Assembly: GCF_002843235.3 (NCBI RefSeq)
Contig: NZ_CP031123.2
Span: forward strand, 1,302,001 to 1,366,000
Source of the DNA: Providencia huaxiensis
Lineage (GTDB): Bacteria > Pseudomonadota > Gammaproteobacteria > Enterobacterales > Enterobacteriaceae
Length of the DNA: 64,000 bases
Reading direction: 5' to 3'
This document shows positions 49,139 through 58,636 of the stretch, piece by piece. Within the stretch, counting starts at the first letter, position 1; every line of letters starts with the position of its first letter. The position numbers and the translations under genes are program-made. Below the pieces are notes generated by a model, which saw only the letters and a list, made by a program, of their open reading frames with translations, searched no databases and was not told the origin of the DNA.

Positions 49139-49333
49139 ATGAGGGTTCGGAGTAAATTGGGTAGATGTCTACCTGATGAAAAGAATAAGATATCATGCTT
49201 AGCTCAACTAGCGGCAAGATCAGCAAGTCCCAAAAAAGAACGACACACAGGCTTTTCCTTTCAGCTATCCTTTCCAGTGAACACTACTGGTGTGGTGCAT
49301 TATAGCGTCTCTCTCGATTATTCATTTCGCTGA
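49139..49333 (+). CDS. Candidate upstream ORF in the mdtJI leader
   Basis: A 64-codon frame starts 16 bases after the inferred transcription start and ends 121 bases before mdtJ. It begins MRVRSKLGRCLPDEKNKISC and is basic. No clear ribosome binding site precedes it. In E. coli and relatives the mdtJI operon is reported to be controlled by a translated upstream ORF (mdtU) that responds to spermidine; this frame is a candidate equivalent by position only. A small hairpin CCAGT/ACTGG lies near its end (about 49274-49290). Confidence 0.35.
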   Translation: MRVRSKLGRCLPDEKNKISCLAQLAARSASPKKERHTGFSFQLSFPVNTTGVVHYSVSLDYSFR

Positions 49334-49453
49334 ATAAACTCAGCAACACGTTGTTATTTATTTGAATTTTCAACAACCGCGCAATAGTTATTTGTATTAT
49401 TAACTTGTACAAAAAATAGTCTATTACGTGGCTGTATATAGAGAGATATTATA

Positions 49454-49882
49454 ATGATTTACTGGATATTTTTAGTATTAGCTATCATAACTGAAGTTAT
49501 CGGTACCCTATCAATGAAACATGCGAGTGTAAGTGGTGATTTCACCGGTATGGTGGTGATGTATGTCATGATAGCAACATCGTACATTTTACTTGCTGTC
49601 GCAGTTAAAAAAGTGGCACTAGGTGTCGCCTATGCACTATGGGAAGGTATCGGTATCCTTTTTATCACAACATTTAGTGTCATGTGGTTTGGAGAAACGC
49701 TATCGCCAATGAAAATCGGTGGGTTAGTATTACTGATCACCGGTATTGGGCTGATTAAATCAGGCACCAAAAAAGCCACTGTTCGCCAATCTGCACAGAA
49801 AGTAAAACAAGTTACACAAAACGCGGTCAATGCAGCCAAAACAAATGCTTTAGTTGGGCGCGAAGCTAAGTCGGAGGCGTAA
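49454..49882 (+). CDS. mdtJ: Spermidine export protein MdtJ
   Basis: A 142-residue small multidrug resistance (SMR) protein with four helices, including the membrane-embedded Glu of '[20 protein letters not shown]' (E15) and '[20 protein letters not shown]'. With MdtI it forms a heterodimer that exports spermidine. The C-terminal tail of about 35 residues is basic and longer than usual ('[20 protein letters not shown]'). It is coupled to mdtI, which starts just after its stop. Confidence 0.94.
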   Translation: MIYWIFLVLAIITEVIGTLSMKHASVSGDFTGMVVMYVMIATSYILLAVAVKKVALGVAYALWEGIGILFITTFSVMWFGETLSPMKIGGLVLLITGIGLIKSGTKKATVRQSAQKVKQVTQNAVNAAKTNALVGREAKSEA

Positions 49883-49883
49883 T

Positions 49884-50216
49884 ATGGCCAGTCATTTTGA
49901 ATGGTGGCATGCTGCGTTTTTGATCCTAGCAGTCATATTAGAAATCGCCGCCAACATTTTGTTAAAAATGTCGAATGGATTTAAACGGTACTGGATAGGC
50001 ATTCTTTCTCTCATTGCGGTACTCGGAGCCTTCAGTGCATTAGCGCAAGCAGTAAAAGGCATCGAGCTTTCAATTGCCTATGCATTATGGGGGGCATTCG
50101 GGATTATCGCGACAGTAGCAGCAGGTTGGATACTTTTCAATCAACGGCTAAATTATAAAGGCTGGGGGGGAATTGTGTTATTGCTACTAGGTATGGTTCT
50201 CATCAAGATGTCGTAA
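49884..50216 (+). CDS. mdtI: Spermidine export protein MdtI
   Basis: A 110-residue SMR protein with four helices and the conserved Glu in '[20 protein letters not shown]'; partner of MdtJ. It starts at an ATG ([10 protein letters not shown]) one base after the mdtJ stop, with GGAGG upstream. Followed by a structured repeat and a bidirectional terminator. Confidence 0.94.
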   Translation: MASHFEWWHAAFLILAVILEIAANILLKMSNGFKRYWIGILSLIAVLGAFSALAQAVKGIELSIAYALWGAFGIIATVAAGWILFNQRLNYKGWGGIVLLLLGMVLIKMS

Positions 50217-50218
50217 TG

Positions 50219-50338
50219 CTCGTCATATTTTGCATTGTCGCGTTGTTGGCTGCATTCGTTAACCCTAGTCACATACTTATGTATGCTCCAAGGGATTAAC
50301 TCACTTGCCGCCTAGCGACACTGCAAACTATTTAGAGC
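50219..50338. repeat. Structured intergenic repeat, copy 2
   Basis: Copy of the element at 10.1 kb: terminal arms TTGCATTGTCGC/GCGACACTGCAA (11 of 12 paired), inner arms TTAACCCT/AGGGATTAA, and the apical CATAC-TTAT-GTATG. Arms differ from copy 1 at positions that keep pairing. Confidence 0.7.
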
Positions 50339-50352
50339 ATGAATGGGAAGCC

Positions 50353-50410
50353 TATTTTGCACTGTCGCGTTGTTGGCTGCATTCGTTAACTCTAGTCGCA
50401 TACTTATGTA
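50353..50410. repeat. Structured intergenic repeat, truncated copy 3
   Basis: The left half of copy 2 occurs again directly after it (TTTTGCACTGTCGCGTTGTT onward) and stops at CATACTTATGTA. A partial tandem duplication, now unable to form the outer stem by itself. Confidence 0.65.
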
Positions 50411-50445
50411 ATTAGTTATATTCTCAAATTATAGCTATTCAAAAT

Positions 50446-50476
50446 AAAATGGGCGCTCATAACTGGCGCCCATTTT
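50446..50476. terminator. Bidirectional terminator between mdtI and the RidA gene
   Basis: An 11-base perfect stem AAAATGGGCGC/GCGCCCATTTT with a nine-base loop. Confidence 0.85.
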
Positions 50477-50498
50477 AATTAAGTTAAAATTTGCCTAA

Positions 50499-50846
50499 TC
50501 AATCAATTGCAGCAACAATCTTAATTTCGACTTTATATTCAGGCTTCATTAGTAATGCTTGGACAGTACAACGGACAGGCGCACTTCCAGCAACAACCCA
50601 TGCATCCCATGCTTGGTTCATACCTGCAAAATCGGCTTTATCAGCGAGAAAAATAGTCGCATCAAGGATTTTACTTTTGTCTGAGCCAACACGCTCAAGC
50701 ATGACATCAATCGCTGCAAGCGTGTTTGCTGTTTGGGCAACAATGTCAGCATCAAGGTTTTCAGGAACACTGGTGTAGTAAATTACATCATTGTGAATAA
50801 CAGCTTCCGACCAACGATTATCTGGGTCAATGCGTTTGATAGTCAT
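50499..50846 (-). CDS. yoaB: RidA family protein (YoaB-type)
   Basis: A 115-residue YjgF/YER057c/UK114 family protein. It shows 'YYTSVPENLDADIVAQTANT' and the C-terminal 'MKPEYKVEIKIVAAID'. The canonical Arg of active RidA deaminases appears in 'GSAPVRCTVQA'. The family hydrolyses reactive enamine/imine intermediates; the YoaB branch is less studied. Divergent from yoaA, as in E. coli. Confidence 0.88.
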   Translation of the reverse strand: MTIKRIDPDNRWSEAVIHNDVIYYTSVPENLDADIVAQTANTLAAIDVMLERVGSDKSKILDATIFLADKADFAGMNQAWDAWVVAGSAPVRCTVQALLMKPEYKVEIKIVAAID

Positions 50847-50997
50847 AATTATTCCTTATTATACATGTAGCTCAAGAATAACAGTTTGTAGGTAGGATGA
50901 AAATCAGTTGTTCAACGAAACAATAATTACCTCAGCAGGGTTAATAAACTCATGGTAAAGTGTGAGCCCTCATTATTACTCATAAATAGGTCTTGTA

Positions 50998-52923
50998 GTG
51001 CACGACGATTTTTCTGCGGATGGCTTTTTAGCCAGAACAATTCCCGGTTTTCAGCCTCGAGAAGCACAAGTTACTATGTCAAACGCAGTAACCGAGTCGA
51101 TTGAGCAGCAGCATGTGCTAGTGGCGGAAGCTGGTACTGGAACAGGAAAAACTTATGCGTATTTAGTTCCTGCATTGCGTAGCGGAAAAAAAGTTATTGT
51201 TTCAACGGGCTCAAAGGCCTTACAAGATCAACTGTATCACCGGGACTTACCAACAATTATTGAGGCCATGAATTACACTGGGCGCACAGCCTTGTTAAAA
51301 GGGCGTTCGAATTATTTATGTCTAGAGCGATTAGACCAACAATCCCTCGGGGGTGGTAGTCTTGAGCCTGAGATATTGTCAGCGGTTGTGAGGCTACGCA
51401 GTTGGTCCATCGAATCTGAGCTAGGAGATACAAGTACTTGCCATGATATCGCTGAAGATAGCCCAGTTTGGCCATTGGTAACCAGCACTAATGATAATTG
51501 CCTTGGTAGTGATTGCCCGCGTTATCAAGACTGTTTTGTTTTAAAAGCACGACGCAAAGCATTAGAAGCCGATATTGTTGTTGTGAATCACCACTTATTT
51601 ATGGCTGATAGAGTGGTGAAAGACACAGGTTTTGGTGAGCTAATCCCCCAAGCAGAAGTCATGATTTTTGATGAAGCGCACCAAATTCCTGATATAGCCA
51701 GCCAATATTTTGGCCAGCAACTTAGTAGTCGCCAATTGCTGGATCTGGCGCGCGATATGATTATGACCTATCGAACAGAGCTAAAAGACCAAGTGCAGCT
51801 ACAAAAAAGTGCAGATAGACTCACGCAAAGCACGTTAGACTTTCGGCTCAATTTGGGTGAAAACAGTTTTCGTGGCAATTTACGTGATTTACTGAAACGT
51901 CCTGAAGTACAAAGGGCGTTGACGCTCCTTGATGATTCCCTTGAACTTTGTTACGAAGTGATTAAAACCACTTTAGGCCGCTCACAGAGCTTAGACTCTA
52001 TTTTTGAGCGCGTCACAATATACCGAAATCGTTTAAACCGTTTAAAAGATGTGACAATTGCGGGTTACAGCTATTGGTTTGAAAGTTATGGTCGCCATTT
52101 TTTATTGGCACTAACACCCTTAACGGTTGCAGATAAATTCAGTGAAATGATTGCAAGTACGCCGGCCAGTTGGGTATTTACATCAGCGACGTTGTCAGTA
52201 AATGAGAAACTAAGTCACTTCACTGACCGTTTAGGTTTAGTTACTGCAAAAACGTTATTATTAGCCAGTCCATTTGATTATCAAAGCCAAACTTTATTAT
52301 GCGTTCCTCGCTTTTTACCAGAACCCAATCAACGAGGTTTAGCACAAAAATTGGCAACAATGCTACGACCTATGATTGAAAAAAATCAGGGGCGCTGCTT
52401 CTTTTTATGTACCTCACATCTGATGATGCGCGAATTGGCGGAAGAATTTAAATCTTCATTGACATTGCCGGTCTTAATGCAGGGGGAAAGTAGTAAAAAT
52501 AAACTATTGTCTCAGTTCATTTCAGCGGGGAATGCCGTGTTAGTCGCGACGAGTAGTTTCTGGGAAGGGGTTGATGTGCGAGGGGATGAACTCACTTGTG
52601 TCATTATTGATAAACTCCCATTTACGGCACCGGATGACCCGTTATTAAGAGCCCGCATCGAAGATTGTGAATTACGGGGGGGAGATCCATTCTCGGATGT
52701 TCAATTACCCGATGCCGTTATTACTTTAAAACAAGGTGTGGGCCGGTTAATTCGTGATACCAGTGACTATGGTGTCATCGTCATTTGTGATAACCGTTTA
52801 GTGACTCGCCCTTATGGTGAGGTTTTTTTACGTAGCCTTCCGCCATCACCACGGACAAGAAGTATACAAAAAGCAATTGCATTTCTTGAAGAAAAAAGGC
52901 AAGAAGCAGATAGAGCAAGCTAA
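50998..52923 (+). CDS. yoaA: DinG-family ATP-dependent DNA helicase YoaA
   Basis: A 641-residue superfamily 2 XPD/DinG-like helicase. Walker A 'AEAGTGTGKTYAYL', four Cys in 'CLERLDQQS', 'DTSTC', 'NNC/CPRYQDC' region for an iron-sulfur cluster, 'MIFDEAHQIPD' (DEAH), and C-terminal helicase motifs 'SSFWEGVDVRGDEL' and 'GVGRLIRDTSDYG'. In E. coli YoaA partners with the clamp-loader subunit HolC in repair. Starts at GTG. Confidence 0.95.
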   Translation: MHDDFSADGFLARTIPGFQPREAQVTMSNAVTESIEQQHVLVAEAGTGTGKTYAYLVPALRSGKKVIVSTGSKALQDQLYHRDLPTIIEAMNYTGRTALLKGRSNYLCLERLDQQSLGGGSLEPEILSAVVRLRSWSIESELGDTSTCHDIAEDSPVWPLVTSTNDNCLGSDCPRYQDCFVLKARRKALEADIVVVNHHLFMADRVVKDTGFGELIPQAEVMIFDEAHQIPDIASQYFGQQLSSRQLLDLARDMIMTYRTELKDQVQLQKSADRLTQSTLDFRLNLGENSFRGNLRDLLKRPEVQRALTLLDDSLELCYEVIKTTLGRSQSLDSIFERVTIYRNRLNRLKDVTIAGYSYWFESYGRHFLLALTPLTVADKFSEMIASTPASWVFTSATLSVNEKLSHFTDRLGLVTAKTLLLASPFDYQSQTLLCVPRFLPEPNQRGLAQKLATMLRPMIEKNQGRCFFLCTSHLMMRELAEEFKSSLTLPVLMQGESSKNKLLSQFISAGNAVLVATSSFWEGVDVRGDELTCVIIDKLPFTAPDDPLLRARIEDCELRGGDPFSDVQLPDAVITLKQGVGRLIRDTSDYGVIVICDNRLVTRPYGEVFLRSLPPSPRTRSIQKAIAFLEEKRQEADRAS

Positions 52924-53017
52924 ATCCTATCTTGTTTTTCTGCTATTCCTACAGCCGTTTGTGCTAATATAAACGGCATCTTTTAATCAAAAACTATTAA
53001 TTTGCCGGAGTTTAGGC

Positions 53018-53716
53018 ATGTCGAGTCGTATTCTTGCTGTTGATACAGCAACAGAAGCCTGTTCAGTCGCGCTTTGGTGTGATGGTGACATTATTTCGCG
53101 TTTTGCTATTTCTCCTCGCGAGCACACGCAAAAAATTTTACCAATGGTTGAGGACGTTCTTGCAGAAGCAGGAATGGGGTTGAGCCAGTTAGATGCATTG
53201 GCTTTTGGGCGTGGTCCTGGCAGTTTCACGGGTGTTCGTATTGGTGTTGGGATCGCACAAGGGCTAGCATTAGGGGCTAATTTGCCTATGATCGGCATTT
53301 CCTCTTTAATGACACTTGCAGAAGGCGCCTTTCGTATTGAGGGCCATGAACAGGTATTAGTGGCTATAGATGCACGGATGTCAGAAATCTATTGTGCCCA
53401 ATATCAGCGAACAGCTGAAGGTCAATGGTTAGGTGAAGACACTGAAGCCGTTTTACTTCCCGATGATTTTGAAAGTAAATTTGCTAAACTTTCAGGGCGT
53501 TGGGGTTATGCAGGCACAGGGTGGGAAGCTTATCCTTCATTATTGAATGCATCAGCTACATTAGCTAACAGCCATATAACGCTGCCTGATGCGCAAGATA
53601 TGTTACCCATTGCAGCTCAATTATGGCAACAGGGAAAAGTGGTTGCCGTTGAAAATGTCGAACCGACTTACTTACGTAATGAAGTTACATGGAAAAAATT
53701 GCCTGGTCGTGAATAA
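53018..53716 (+). CDS. tsaB: tRNA t6A modification protein TsaB
   Basis: A 232-residue ASKHA-fold protein, non-catalytic partner of TsaD in the t6A37 complex. '[17 protein letters not shown]' and '[20 protein letters not shown]' are diagnostic. E. coli order yoaA-tsaB-slp-fadD is kept, but an IS200-type element is inserted after it. Confidence 0.96.
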   Translation: MSSRILAVDTATEACSVALWCDGDIISRFAISPREHTQKILPMVEDVLAEAGMGLSQLDALAFGRGPGSFTGVRIGVGIAQGLALGANLPMIGISSLMTLAEGAFRIEGHEQVLVAIDARMSEIYCAQYQRTAEGQWLGEDTEAVLLPDDFESKFAKLSGRWGYAGTGWEAYPSLLNASATLANSHITLPDAQDMLPIAAQLWQQGKVVAVENVEPTYLRNEVTWKKLPGRE

Positions 53717-53740
53717 GATACAGGAAGTTAATTGATATCG

Positions 53741-53774
53741 AATTGGCTATATCTCGTGATATAGCCAATTTTTT
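53741..53774 (+). terminator. Intrinsic terminator of tsaB
   Basis: A 13-base perfect stem AATTGGCTATATC/GATATAGCCAATT with a TCGT loop and TTTT tail, immediately left of the insertion sequence. Confidence 0.85.
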
Positions 53775-53782
53775 GTGTATAG

Positions 53783-54486
53783 AAAACCCCCAGCTAGGCT
53801 GGGGGTTCCGTAAAGCTTTCAGCTTTGAATAAGATATTAAAACCCCTTTTGATTTGTTAAAACACCTTGCGGTCTGGCAACTGCAAGAGTCAAACAAAAA
53901 ATCAAAAGGGGGTCCCAATGGGGGACGAAAAGAGCTTAGCGCATACACGATGGAATTGTAAATATCACATTGTTTTTGCCCCAAAGTATAGAAGGCAAGT
54001 TTTCTACGGTGAAAAACGTAGGGCGATAGGTAGTATTTTAAGGAAATTGTGTGAGTGGAAAAATGTCAGGATAGTGGAGGCAGAATGTTGTGTTGACCAC
54101 ATACACATGCTTCTAGAAATCCCACCCAAGATGAGTGTTTCGAGCTTTATGGGGTATTTAAAAGGAAAAAGCAGTCTAATGCTTTATGAGCAATTTGGGG
54201 ATTTAAAGTTTAAATATCGAAATAGAGAGTTTTGGTGCAGAGGGTACTATGTTGATACGGTAGGAAAGAATACGAAACGAATACAAGAATATATAAAACA
54301 TCAGTTAGAACAGGATAAATTGGGAGAGCAATTGTCGCTCCCCTATCCGGGCAGCCCGTTTACGGGCCGTAAGTAATCCATAGATGCAAATGTCAGAGCC
54401 GTTATGCGCCTGTTAGGGCGCGGCTGGTAACAAAGCCTTATAGGCGCATATTAAAAACCTCCGGCTATGCCGGAGGATATTTATTT
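53783..54486 (+). mobile_element. IS200/IS605-family insertion sequence (IS200 group)
   Basis: About 700 bases. The left end has a perfect hairpin (53785-53794 with 53798-53807, AACCCCCAGC/GCTGGGGGTT). The right end has a perfect hairpin (54458-54465 with 54469-54476, CCTCCGGC/GCCGGAGG). No terminal inverted repeats or target duplication, as expected for this family, which moves as single-stranded DNA. An 11-base stem (53843-53853 with 53901-53911) covers the transposase ribosome binding site, a known translation block of IS200. It sits harmlessly between the tsaB terminator and slp. Confidence 0.92.
53918..54376 (+). CDS. tnpA: IS200-type transposase TnpA
   Basis: A 152-residue HUH-family Y1 transposase: 'RWNCKYHIVFAPKYRRQVFY' at the start, the HUH pair in 'CCVDHIHMLLEIPP', and the catalytic Tyr in the 'REFWCRGYYVDTVGKN' segment. 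Full-length and apparently intact. Starts at MGDEKSLAHTRW, as in the family; the Shine-Dalgarno lies in a base-paired arm. Confidence 0.95.
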   Translation: MGDEKSLAHTRWNCKYHIVFAPKYRRQVFYGEKRRAIGSILRKLCEWKNVRIVEAECCVDHIHMLLEIPPKMSVSSFMGYLKGKSSLMLYEQFGDLKFKYRNREFWCRGYYVDTVGKNTKRIQEYIKHQLEQDKLGEQLSLPYPGSPFTGRK

Positions 54487-54674
54487 ATATTAAACATAAA
54501 ACCAATCAAATATTGATTATAAAAAATACAAATCGAATCATTTAATAATTTAGGGTATTATTAGGCAGTAATAGAACTATTATGGCGACTTTTAACATAT
54601 CGTGTTTTTGTTTGCTAAATGCTATTTAAAACTGTATTACCTGAATTTATAATATAGCTAATCGGAGGTGGTCT

Positions 54675-55277
54675 ATGAATATTGAATTAAACTGCCGTAA
54701 TGCACTTAAAGGCCTTTTTGTTGCAAGCGTATTAGCACTAACAGGGTGTGTTTCTATACCAGCTTCAATTCAAGGTTCGGTTCAAAACCCAACAGATAAC
54801 TTAACATCTGTACAAAATGCCCCTGAAATGTATATTGGTCAGGAGGCGCGTTTTGGTGGAAAAGTCCTTGCCGTTGAAAATGAAGCTGCAAGAACACGTT
54901 TAGAAATTGCGGTGATGGCATTAAATAAATATGATGCAGCGCCAGAACTTAATGCGCCTTCTATTGGGCGTATTTATGCTTATCTAAATGGCTTCCGTGA
55001 ACCAAGTGATTTTACTAATCGTTATATCACTGTAGTGGGGAAAATCACGGGTGAGCAGCAAGGGAAAGTAGGGCAAGTTCCTTATAAGTACGTCACGTTA
55101 GATGTTACTGGTTTCCAACGCTGGAATGTTGCTCAAAGTGTTATGATCCCACCATCTGGCCCGTGGGGTTATGGTTATTACGGAGACCCATATTTTTATA
55201 ATCACCCATGGGGTTATGGTTATGGATACGGTTACCCTGGGGGACCAGTACCCGTACAAACTTATTTAACAGAATAA
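54675..55277 (+). CDS. yeaY: Slp family outer-membrane lipoprotein (YeaY-type)
   Basis: A 200-residue lipoprotein: lipobox LTGC (Cys25), then the Slp domain ('SVQNAPEMYIGQEARFGGKV'), and a Gly/Tyr/Pro-rich tail ('GPWGYGYYGDPYFYNHPWGY') that is likely disordered. Slp family proteins are starvation or stationary-phase induced. Start GGAGG then ATG. Confidence 0.9.
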   Translation: MNIELNCRNALKGLFVASVLALTGCVSIPASIQGSVQNPTDNLTSVQNAPEMYIGQEARFGGKVLAVENEAARTRLEIAVMALNKYDAAPELNAPSIGRIYAYLNGFREPSDFTNRYITVVGKITGEQQGKVGQVPYKYVTLDVTGFQRWNVAQSVMIPPSGPWGYGYYGDPYFYNHPWGYGYGYGYPGGPVPVQTYLTE

Positions 55278-55294
55278 CACTCCCGTATCTGTTT

Positions 55295-55323
55295 AAAGGC
55301 CCTGCTTATAGCAGGGCCTTTTT
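55295..55323 (+). terminator. Intrinsic terminator of slp
   Basis: An 11-base perfect stem AAAGGCCCTGC/GCAGGGCCTTT with a five-base loop and T tail. Confidence 0.88.
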
Positions 55324-55498
55324 GCTAGCACAAAAAAGAATATCCAATAAGCGTTAATAGATAAAAGTACGCAATAAAAACATTAATTGAAATATAATTC
55401 CAATAAAAGTGACTTCGGTTAACGTAATAGGCTAAATCCCTTCTTAAGTGGCTAGATAACCACTCCAAAAATCACGTAACATCATGTATAATTGCGCA

Positions 55499-55568
55499 AT
55501 CTTGTACAGATTTACATCTGTTTAACTAATTTAAGACAAACTAGGCGGCTTAGTCCGCCTAGTTTTTT
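55499..55568 (+). ncRNA. Candidate small RNA upstream of fadD
   Basis: A TATAAT (55487-55492) is followed by about 70 bases with a 5' hairpin ACAGAT-TTAC-ATCTGT (55506-55521), a short A/T-rich linker, and a ten-base terminator stem AACTAGGCGG/CCGCCTAGTT (55539-55564) with a T tail. There is no ORF and the upstream gene already has its own terminator, so this terminator needs a transcript of its own. The -35 region is poor. Alternatively it is an attenuator of a long fadD leader. Confidence 0.4.
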
Positions 55569-55629
55569 CTTGAAGGAACAAAATTTATTTAGTGATAGAC
55601 CTCTCAACCTTGACATTGTCTGTTTTTCA

Positions 55630-55646
55630 AACTGGTACGCTGAGTT
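55630..55646. promoter_or_regulatory. FadR-like operator upstream of fadD
   Basis: AACTGGTACGCTGAGTT closely matches the FadR site pattern (AACTGGTCCGACCAGTT-like), with the CTGGTACG half identical to that of E. coli fadB. A TATAAT at 55673-55678 follows, 27 bases from the site, so FadR would repress fadD when long-chain acyl-CoA is scarce. Confidence 0.65.
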
Positions 55647-55705
55647 AATAATTTGTTAAAAGAGATGTTGAGTATAATAACTTCACTAAATTCAGGAGTA
55701 ACATT

Positions 55706-57394
55706 TTGGAAAAAATCTGGCTAAAAAATTACCCTGCTGATGTGCCGGAAGAAATCAATCCTGATAGCTTCGCTTCTCTAGCAGAGTTACTTGAAAATGC
55801 GGTCTCTCAATTTGCCGACCAACCTGCATTCATTAACATGGGCGCGGTGATGACTTATCGGAAACTTGAAGAGAGAAGCCGCGCTTTTGCTGCCTACTTA
55901 CAAAATGGACTTGGCCTTAAAAAAGGGGATCGTGTCGCGTTAATGATGCCAAACCTATTACAATATCCGATAGCCTTGTTTGGGATATTACGTGCAGGTA
56001 TGGTTGTCGTAAACGTTAACCCACTTTATACCCCAAGAGAATTAGAGCATCAATTAAATGATAGCGGTGCAACAGCAATTGTCATTGTGTCGAATTTTGC
56101 GCATACATTGGAAAAAATTGTTTTCAATACCAAAGTGAAACACGTCATTTTAACTCGGATGGGTGACCAGCTTTCACGCCCTAAAGCTACAATTGTTGAT
56201 TTTGTTGTCAAATATGTAAAACGCTTAGTCCCTAAATATAATTTACCCGATGCGATCTCCTTTCGCCGTGCCATGCATTATGGCTATCGTATGCAATATA
56301 TTAAACCTAATATTACTGGCGATGACTTGGCCTTTTTGCAATATACGGGTGGAACGACGGGGGTTGCTAAAGGAGCGATGTTAACTCATCGCAACATGCT
56401 AGCAAACATTGAGCAGGCAAGGGCAGCTTACGGGCCTGTATTGAAATTTGGCGCTGAATTTGTTGTCACTGCGTTACCGCTGTATCACGTTTTTGCATTG
56501 ACAGTAAACTGCTTACTGTTTATCACTGTAGGGGGCGTTAACTTATTGATTACCAACCCTAGAGATGTGCCCGATACCGTAAAACAATTAGGACGTTATC
56601 CCATTACATCAATTACGGGGGTTAATACCTTATTTAATGCATGGCTGCACAATGAAGAGTTTAAAAAACTGGATTTTTCACGTTTACGCCTTTCAGTTGG
56701 CGGTGGCATGCCTGTTCAAAAAGCAGTTGCAGAAAAATGGCAAAAGCTCACAGGAAAACATTTACTCGAAGGATATGGTTTAACAGAATGTGCCCCACTA
56801 GTAACCGGTAATCCTTATAATTTAACCAGTTATAGTGGAAGTATTGGTTTACCTGTTCCGTCAACAGATGTTAAATTTCTTGATGATGAAGGCAATGAAG
56901 TTGCTATTGGTGAGCCAGGTGAAATGTGGGTAAAAGGTCCTCAAGTCATGAAAGGCTATTGGAACCGGCCTGATTCCACCGCTGATACGATAGTGGATGG
57001 TTGGTTAGCAACGGGGGATATCGCTGAAATAGATAGCGAAGGGTATATCCGCATTGTTGATCGTAAAAAAGATATGATTATCGTTTCGGGTTTTAACGTC
57101 TATCCTAATGAAATCGAGGATGTTATTTCTGCACATCCTGATGTTATAGAGTGTGCTGCAATTGGCATACCAAGTGAAAGTACCGGCGAAGCGGTTAAAG
57201 TTTTCGTTGTAACGAAAAATGCGAATTTAACGGGTGATGAGCTAAAAACCTTTTGCCGTCGTTCATTAACCGCGTATAAAGTCCCTAAGATATTTGAATT
57301 TCGTGATGAATTACCAAAATCTAATGTGGGTAAAATTCTGCGTAAAGACCTACGTGATGAAGAAAAATTGCAAAGAGAAAAATCACAAGTATGA
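55706..57394 (+). CDS. fadD: Long-chain acyl-CoA synthetase
   Basis: A 562-residue adenylate-forming enzyme (E. coli 561) that activates imported fatty acids for beta-oxidation and vectorial uptake. ATP/AMP motif '[11 protein letters not shown]' (213-223), '[16 protein letters not shown]', and the C-terminal hinge '[20 protein letters not shown]'. TTG start with AGGAGTAA upstream, as reported for E. coli fadD. Followed by rnd. Confidence 0.97.
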   Translation: MEKIWLKNYPADVPEEINPDSFASLAELLENAVSQFADQPAFINMGAVMTYRKLEERSRAFAAYLQNGLGLKKGDRVALMMPNLLQYPIALFGILRAGMVVVNVNPLYTPRELEHQLNDSGATAIVIVSNFAHTLEKIVFNTKVKHVILTRMGDQLSRPKATIVDFVVKYVKRLVPKYNLPDAISFRRAMHYGYRMQYIKPNITGDDLAFLQYTGGTTGVAKGAMLTHRNMLANIEQARAAYGPVLKFGAEFVVTALPLYHVFALTVNCLLFITVGGVNLLITNPRDVPDTVKQLGRYPITSITGVNTLFNAWLHNEEFKKLDFSRLRLSVGGGMPVQKAVAEKWQKLTGKHLLEGYGLTECAPLVTGNPYNLTSYSGSIGLPVPSTDVKFLDDEGNEVAIGEPGEMWVKGPQVMKGYWNRPDSTADTIVDGWLATGDIAEIDSEGYIRIVDRKKDMIIVSGFNVYPNEIEDVISAHPDVIECAAIGIPSESTGEAVKVFVVTKNANLTGDELKTFCRRSLTAYKVPKIFEFRDELPKSNVGKILRKDLRDEEKLQREKSQV

Positions 57395-57423
57395 TTGTGG
57401 TTTAGTCTTAAACTATGAATAGA

Positions 57424-57449
57424 TGACGCCGGTTTTAGCCGGCGTCATT
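57424..57449 (+). terminator. Intrinsic hairpin after fadD
   Basis: A ten-base stem ATGACGCCGG/CCGGCGTCAT with a six-base loop lies between fadD and rnd; the T tail is missing (TGTGATG), so read-through into rnd is likely. Confidence 0.5.
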
Positions 57450-57479
57450 GTGATGAAAATAAAAAAAGAGAAACTTGTT

Positions 57480-58601
57480 TTGAATTATCGTTTAGTAACT
57501 ACAGATAGCGAATTAGCCCAAGTATGCCAAGAGGCGAGTAATGCACCATGGCTCGCTTTGGATACCGAGTTTGTTCGTACCCGAACATATTACCCACAAC
57601 TAGGTTTGCTACAACTATATGATGGAAAACAAGTTTCGTTAATTGATCCATTATTAATGACGGATTTTAGCCCGTTCAAAGCACTTCTGACGAACTCTGC
57701 GCAACTTAAATTTTTACATGCAGGGAGTGAAGACCTTGAAGTGTTCATGCATGATTTTGATTGTGTTCCTGAGCCGATGATCGATACACAAATTGTAGCG
57801 GCATTTTTAGGTTATCCAATTTCTTGTGGCTTTGCGTCATTGGTTGCTGAGCATTTAGGCATTGAACTAGATAAAAGTGAATCACGGACAGACTGGCTTG
57901 CGCGCCCACTGAGTGAAAAACAATGTGATTATGCTGCTGCTGATGTGCTGTATTTACTACCATTAGCTGAAATTCTGATGGAAAAAGTGACTGAAGCGGG
58001 CTATTTGGAAGATGCTAAAGATGAGTGCCAACGTGTTGTGGCCCGCCGGCAAAAAGCGTTAAAGCCTGAAAAAGCCTACATGAATATTCATAATGCATGG
58101 CAGCTACGTGATGAGCAGCTCGCCTGTTTGCAATTATTAGCCCAATGGCGTTTAAATCAAGCAAAAGCCCGCGATATGGCGGTTAATTTTGTGGTAAAAG
58201 AAGAGCACCTGTGGAAGGTCGCCCGTTATTTACCGGGTTCGCTCGGTGAACTCGATGCGCTTGGTTTAACGGGGCAAGAAATTCGTTGCCATGGTAAGCG
58301 CTTATTATCAATTGTCGAACAAGCTAAACAACTCGATGAGAGCCAATACCCAGCTCCTGTGTCGAATATTACTGAACAGAGCCAATACAAAAGCGTATTT
58401 AAAGAAATTAAAACAGTAGTTAAAGATATTGCTGAAAACGAAAAATTTAATGCAGAGCTATTGGCCTCTAGGCGGCAAATTAACCAATTACTGTCTATTC
58501 ATTGGGGATTAAAGTCTTCGGCTACACCTCCTGAGCTGTTGGCGGGCTGGAGAGGGCGGTTACTTGCAGAACCCATCGCAAAGTTATTAGCGAACGTATA
58601 A
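57480..58601 (+). CDS. rnd: Ribonuclease D
   Basis: A 373-residue DEDD-family 3'-5' exoribonuclease (E. coli 375) that trims tRNA precursors. DEDD residues in 'LALDTEFVRTRTYY', 'LHAGSEDLEVFMHDF', 'DTQIVAAFLG' and 'QCDYAAADVLYLLP'; two HRDC domains follow. I place the start at a TTG (NYRLVTTD matches the E. coli N terminus, which also uses TTG); an ATG at 57453 lies right at the fadD hairpin and lacks a ribosome binding site, though it would add only nine residues. Confidence 0.92.
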   Translation: MNYRLVTTDSELAQVCQEASNAPWLALDTEFVRTRTYYPQLGLLQLYDGKQVSLIDPLLMTDFSPFKALLTNSAQLKFLHAGSEDLEVFMHDFDCVPEPMIDTQIVAAFLGYPISCGFASLVAEHLGIELDKSESRTDWLARPLSEKQCDYAAADVLYLLPLAEILMEKVTEAGYLEDAKDECQRVVARRQKALKPEKAYMNIHNAWQLRDEQLACLQLLAQWRLNQAKARDMAVNFVVKEEHLWKVARYLPGSLGELDALGLTGQEIRCHGKRLLSIVEQAKQLDESQYPAPVSNITEQSQYKSVFKEIKTVVKDIAENEKFNAELLASRRQINQLLSIHWGLKSSATPPELLAGWRGRLLAEPIAKLLANV

Positions 58602-58608
58602 TGCATTC

Positions 58609-58636
58609 AGGTACAAGAAGAGTGCTTCTTGTACCT
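58609..58636 (+). terminator. Hairpin after rnd
   Basis: A 12-base perfect stem AGGTACAAGAAG/CTTCTTGTACCT with an AGTG loop, eight bases after the stop; the T run is short (AATTT). Confidence 0.65.

Noticed and set aside
49139..49333. Treating the mdtJI leader ORF as a normal protein gene
   Set aside because: No ribosome site and no family; kept only as a candidate regulatory upstream ORF.
57453..57479. ATG start for rnd
   Set aside because: It abuts the fadD hairpin, has no ribosome site and adds residues absent from the family; the TTG at 57480 matches the E. coli N terminus and length.
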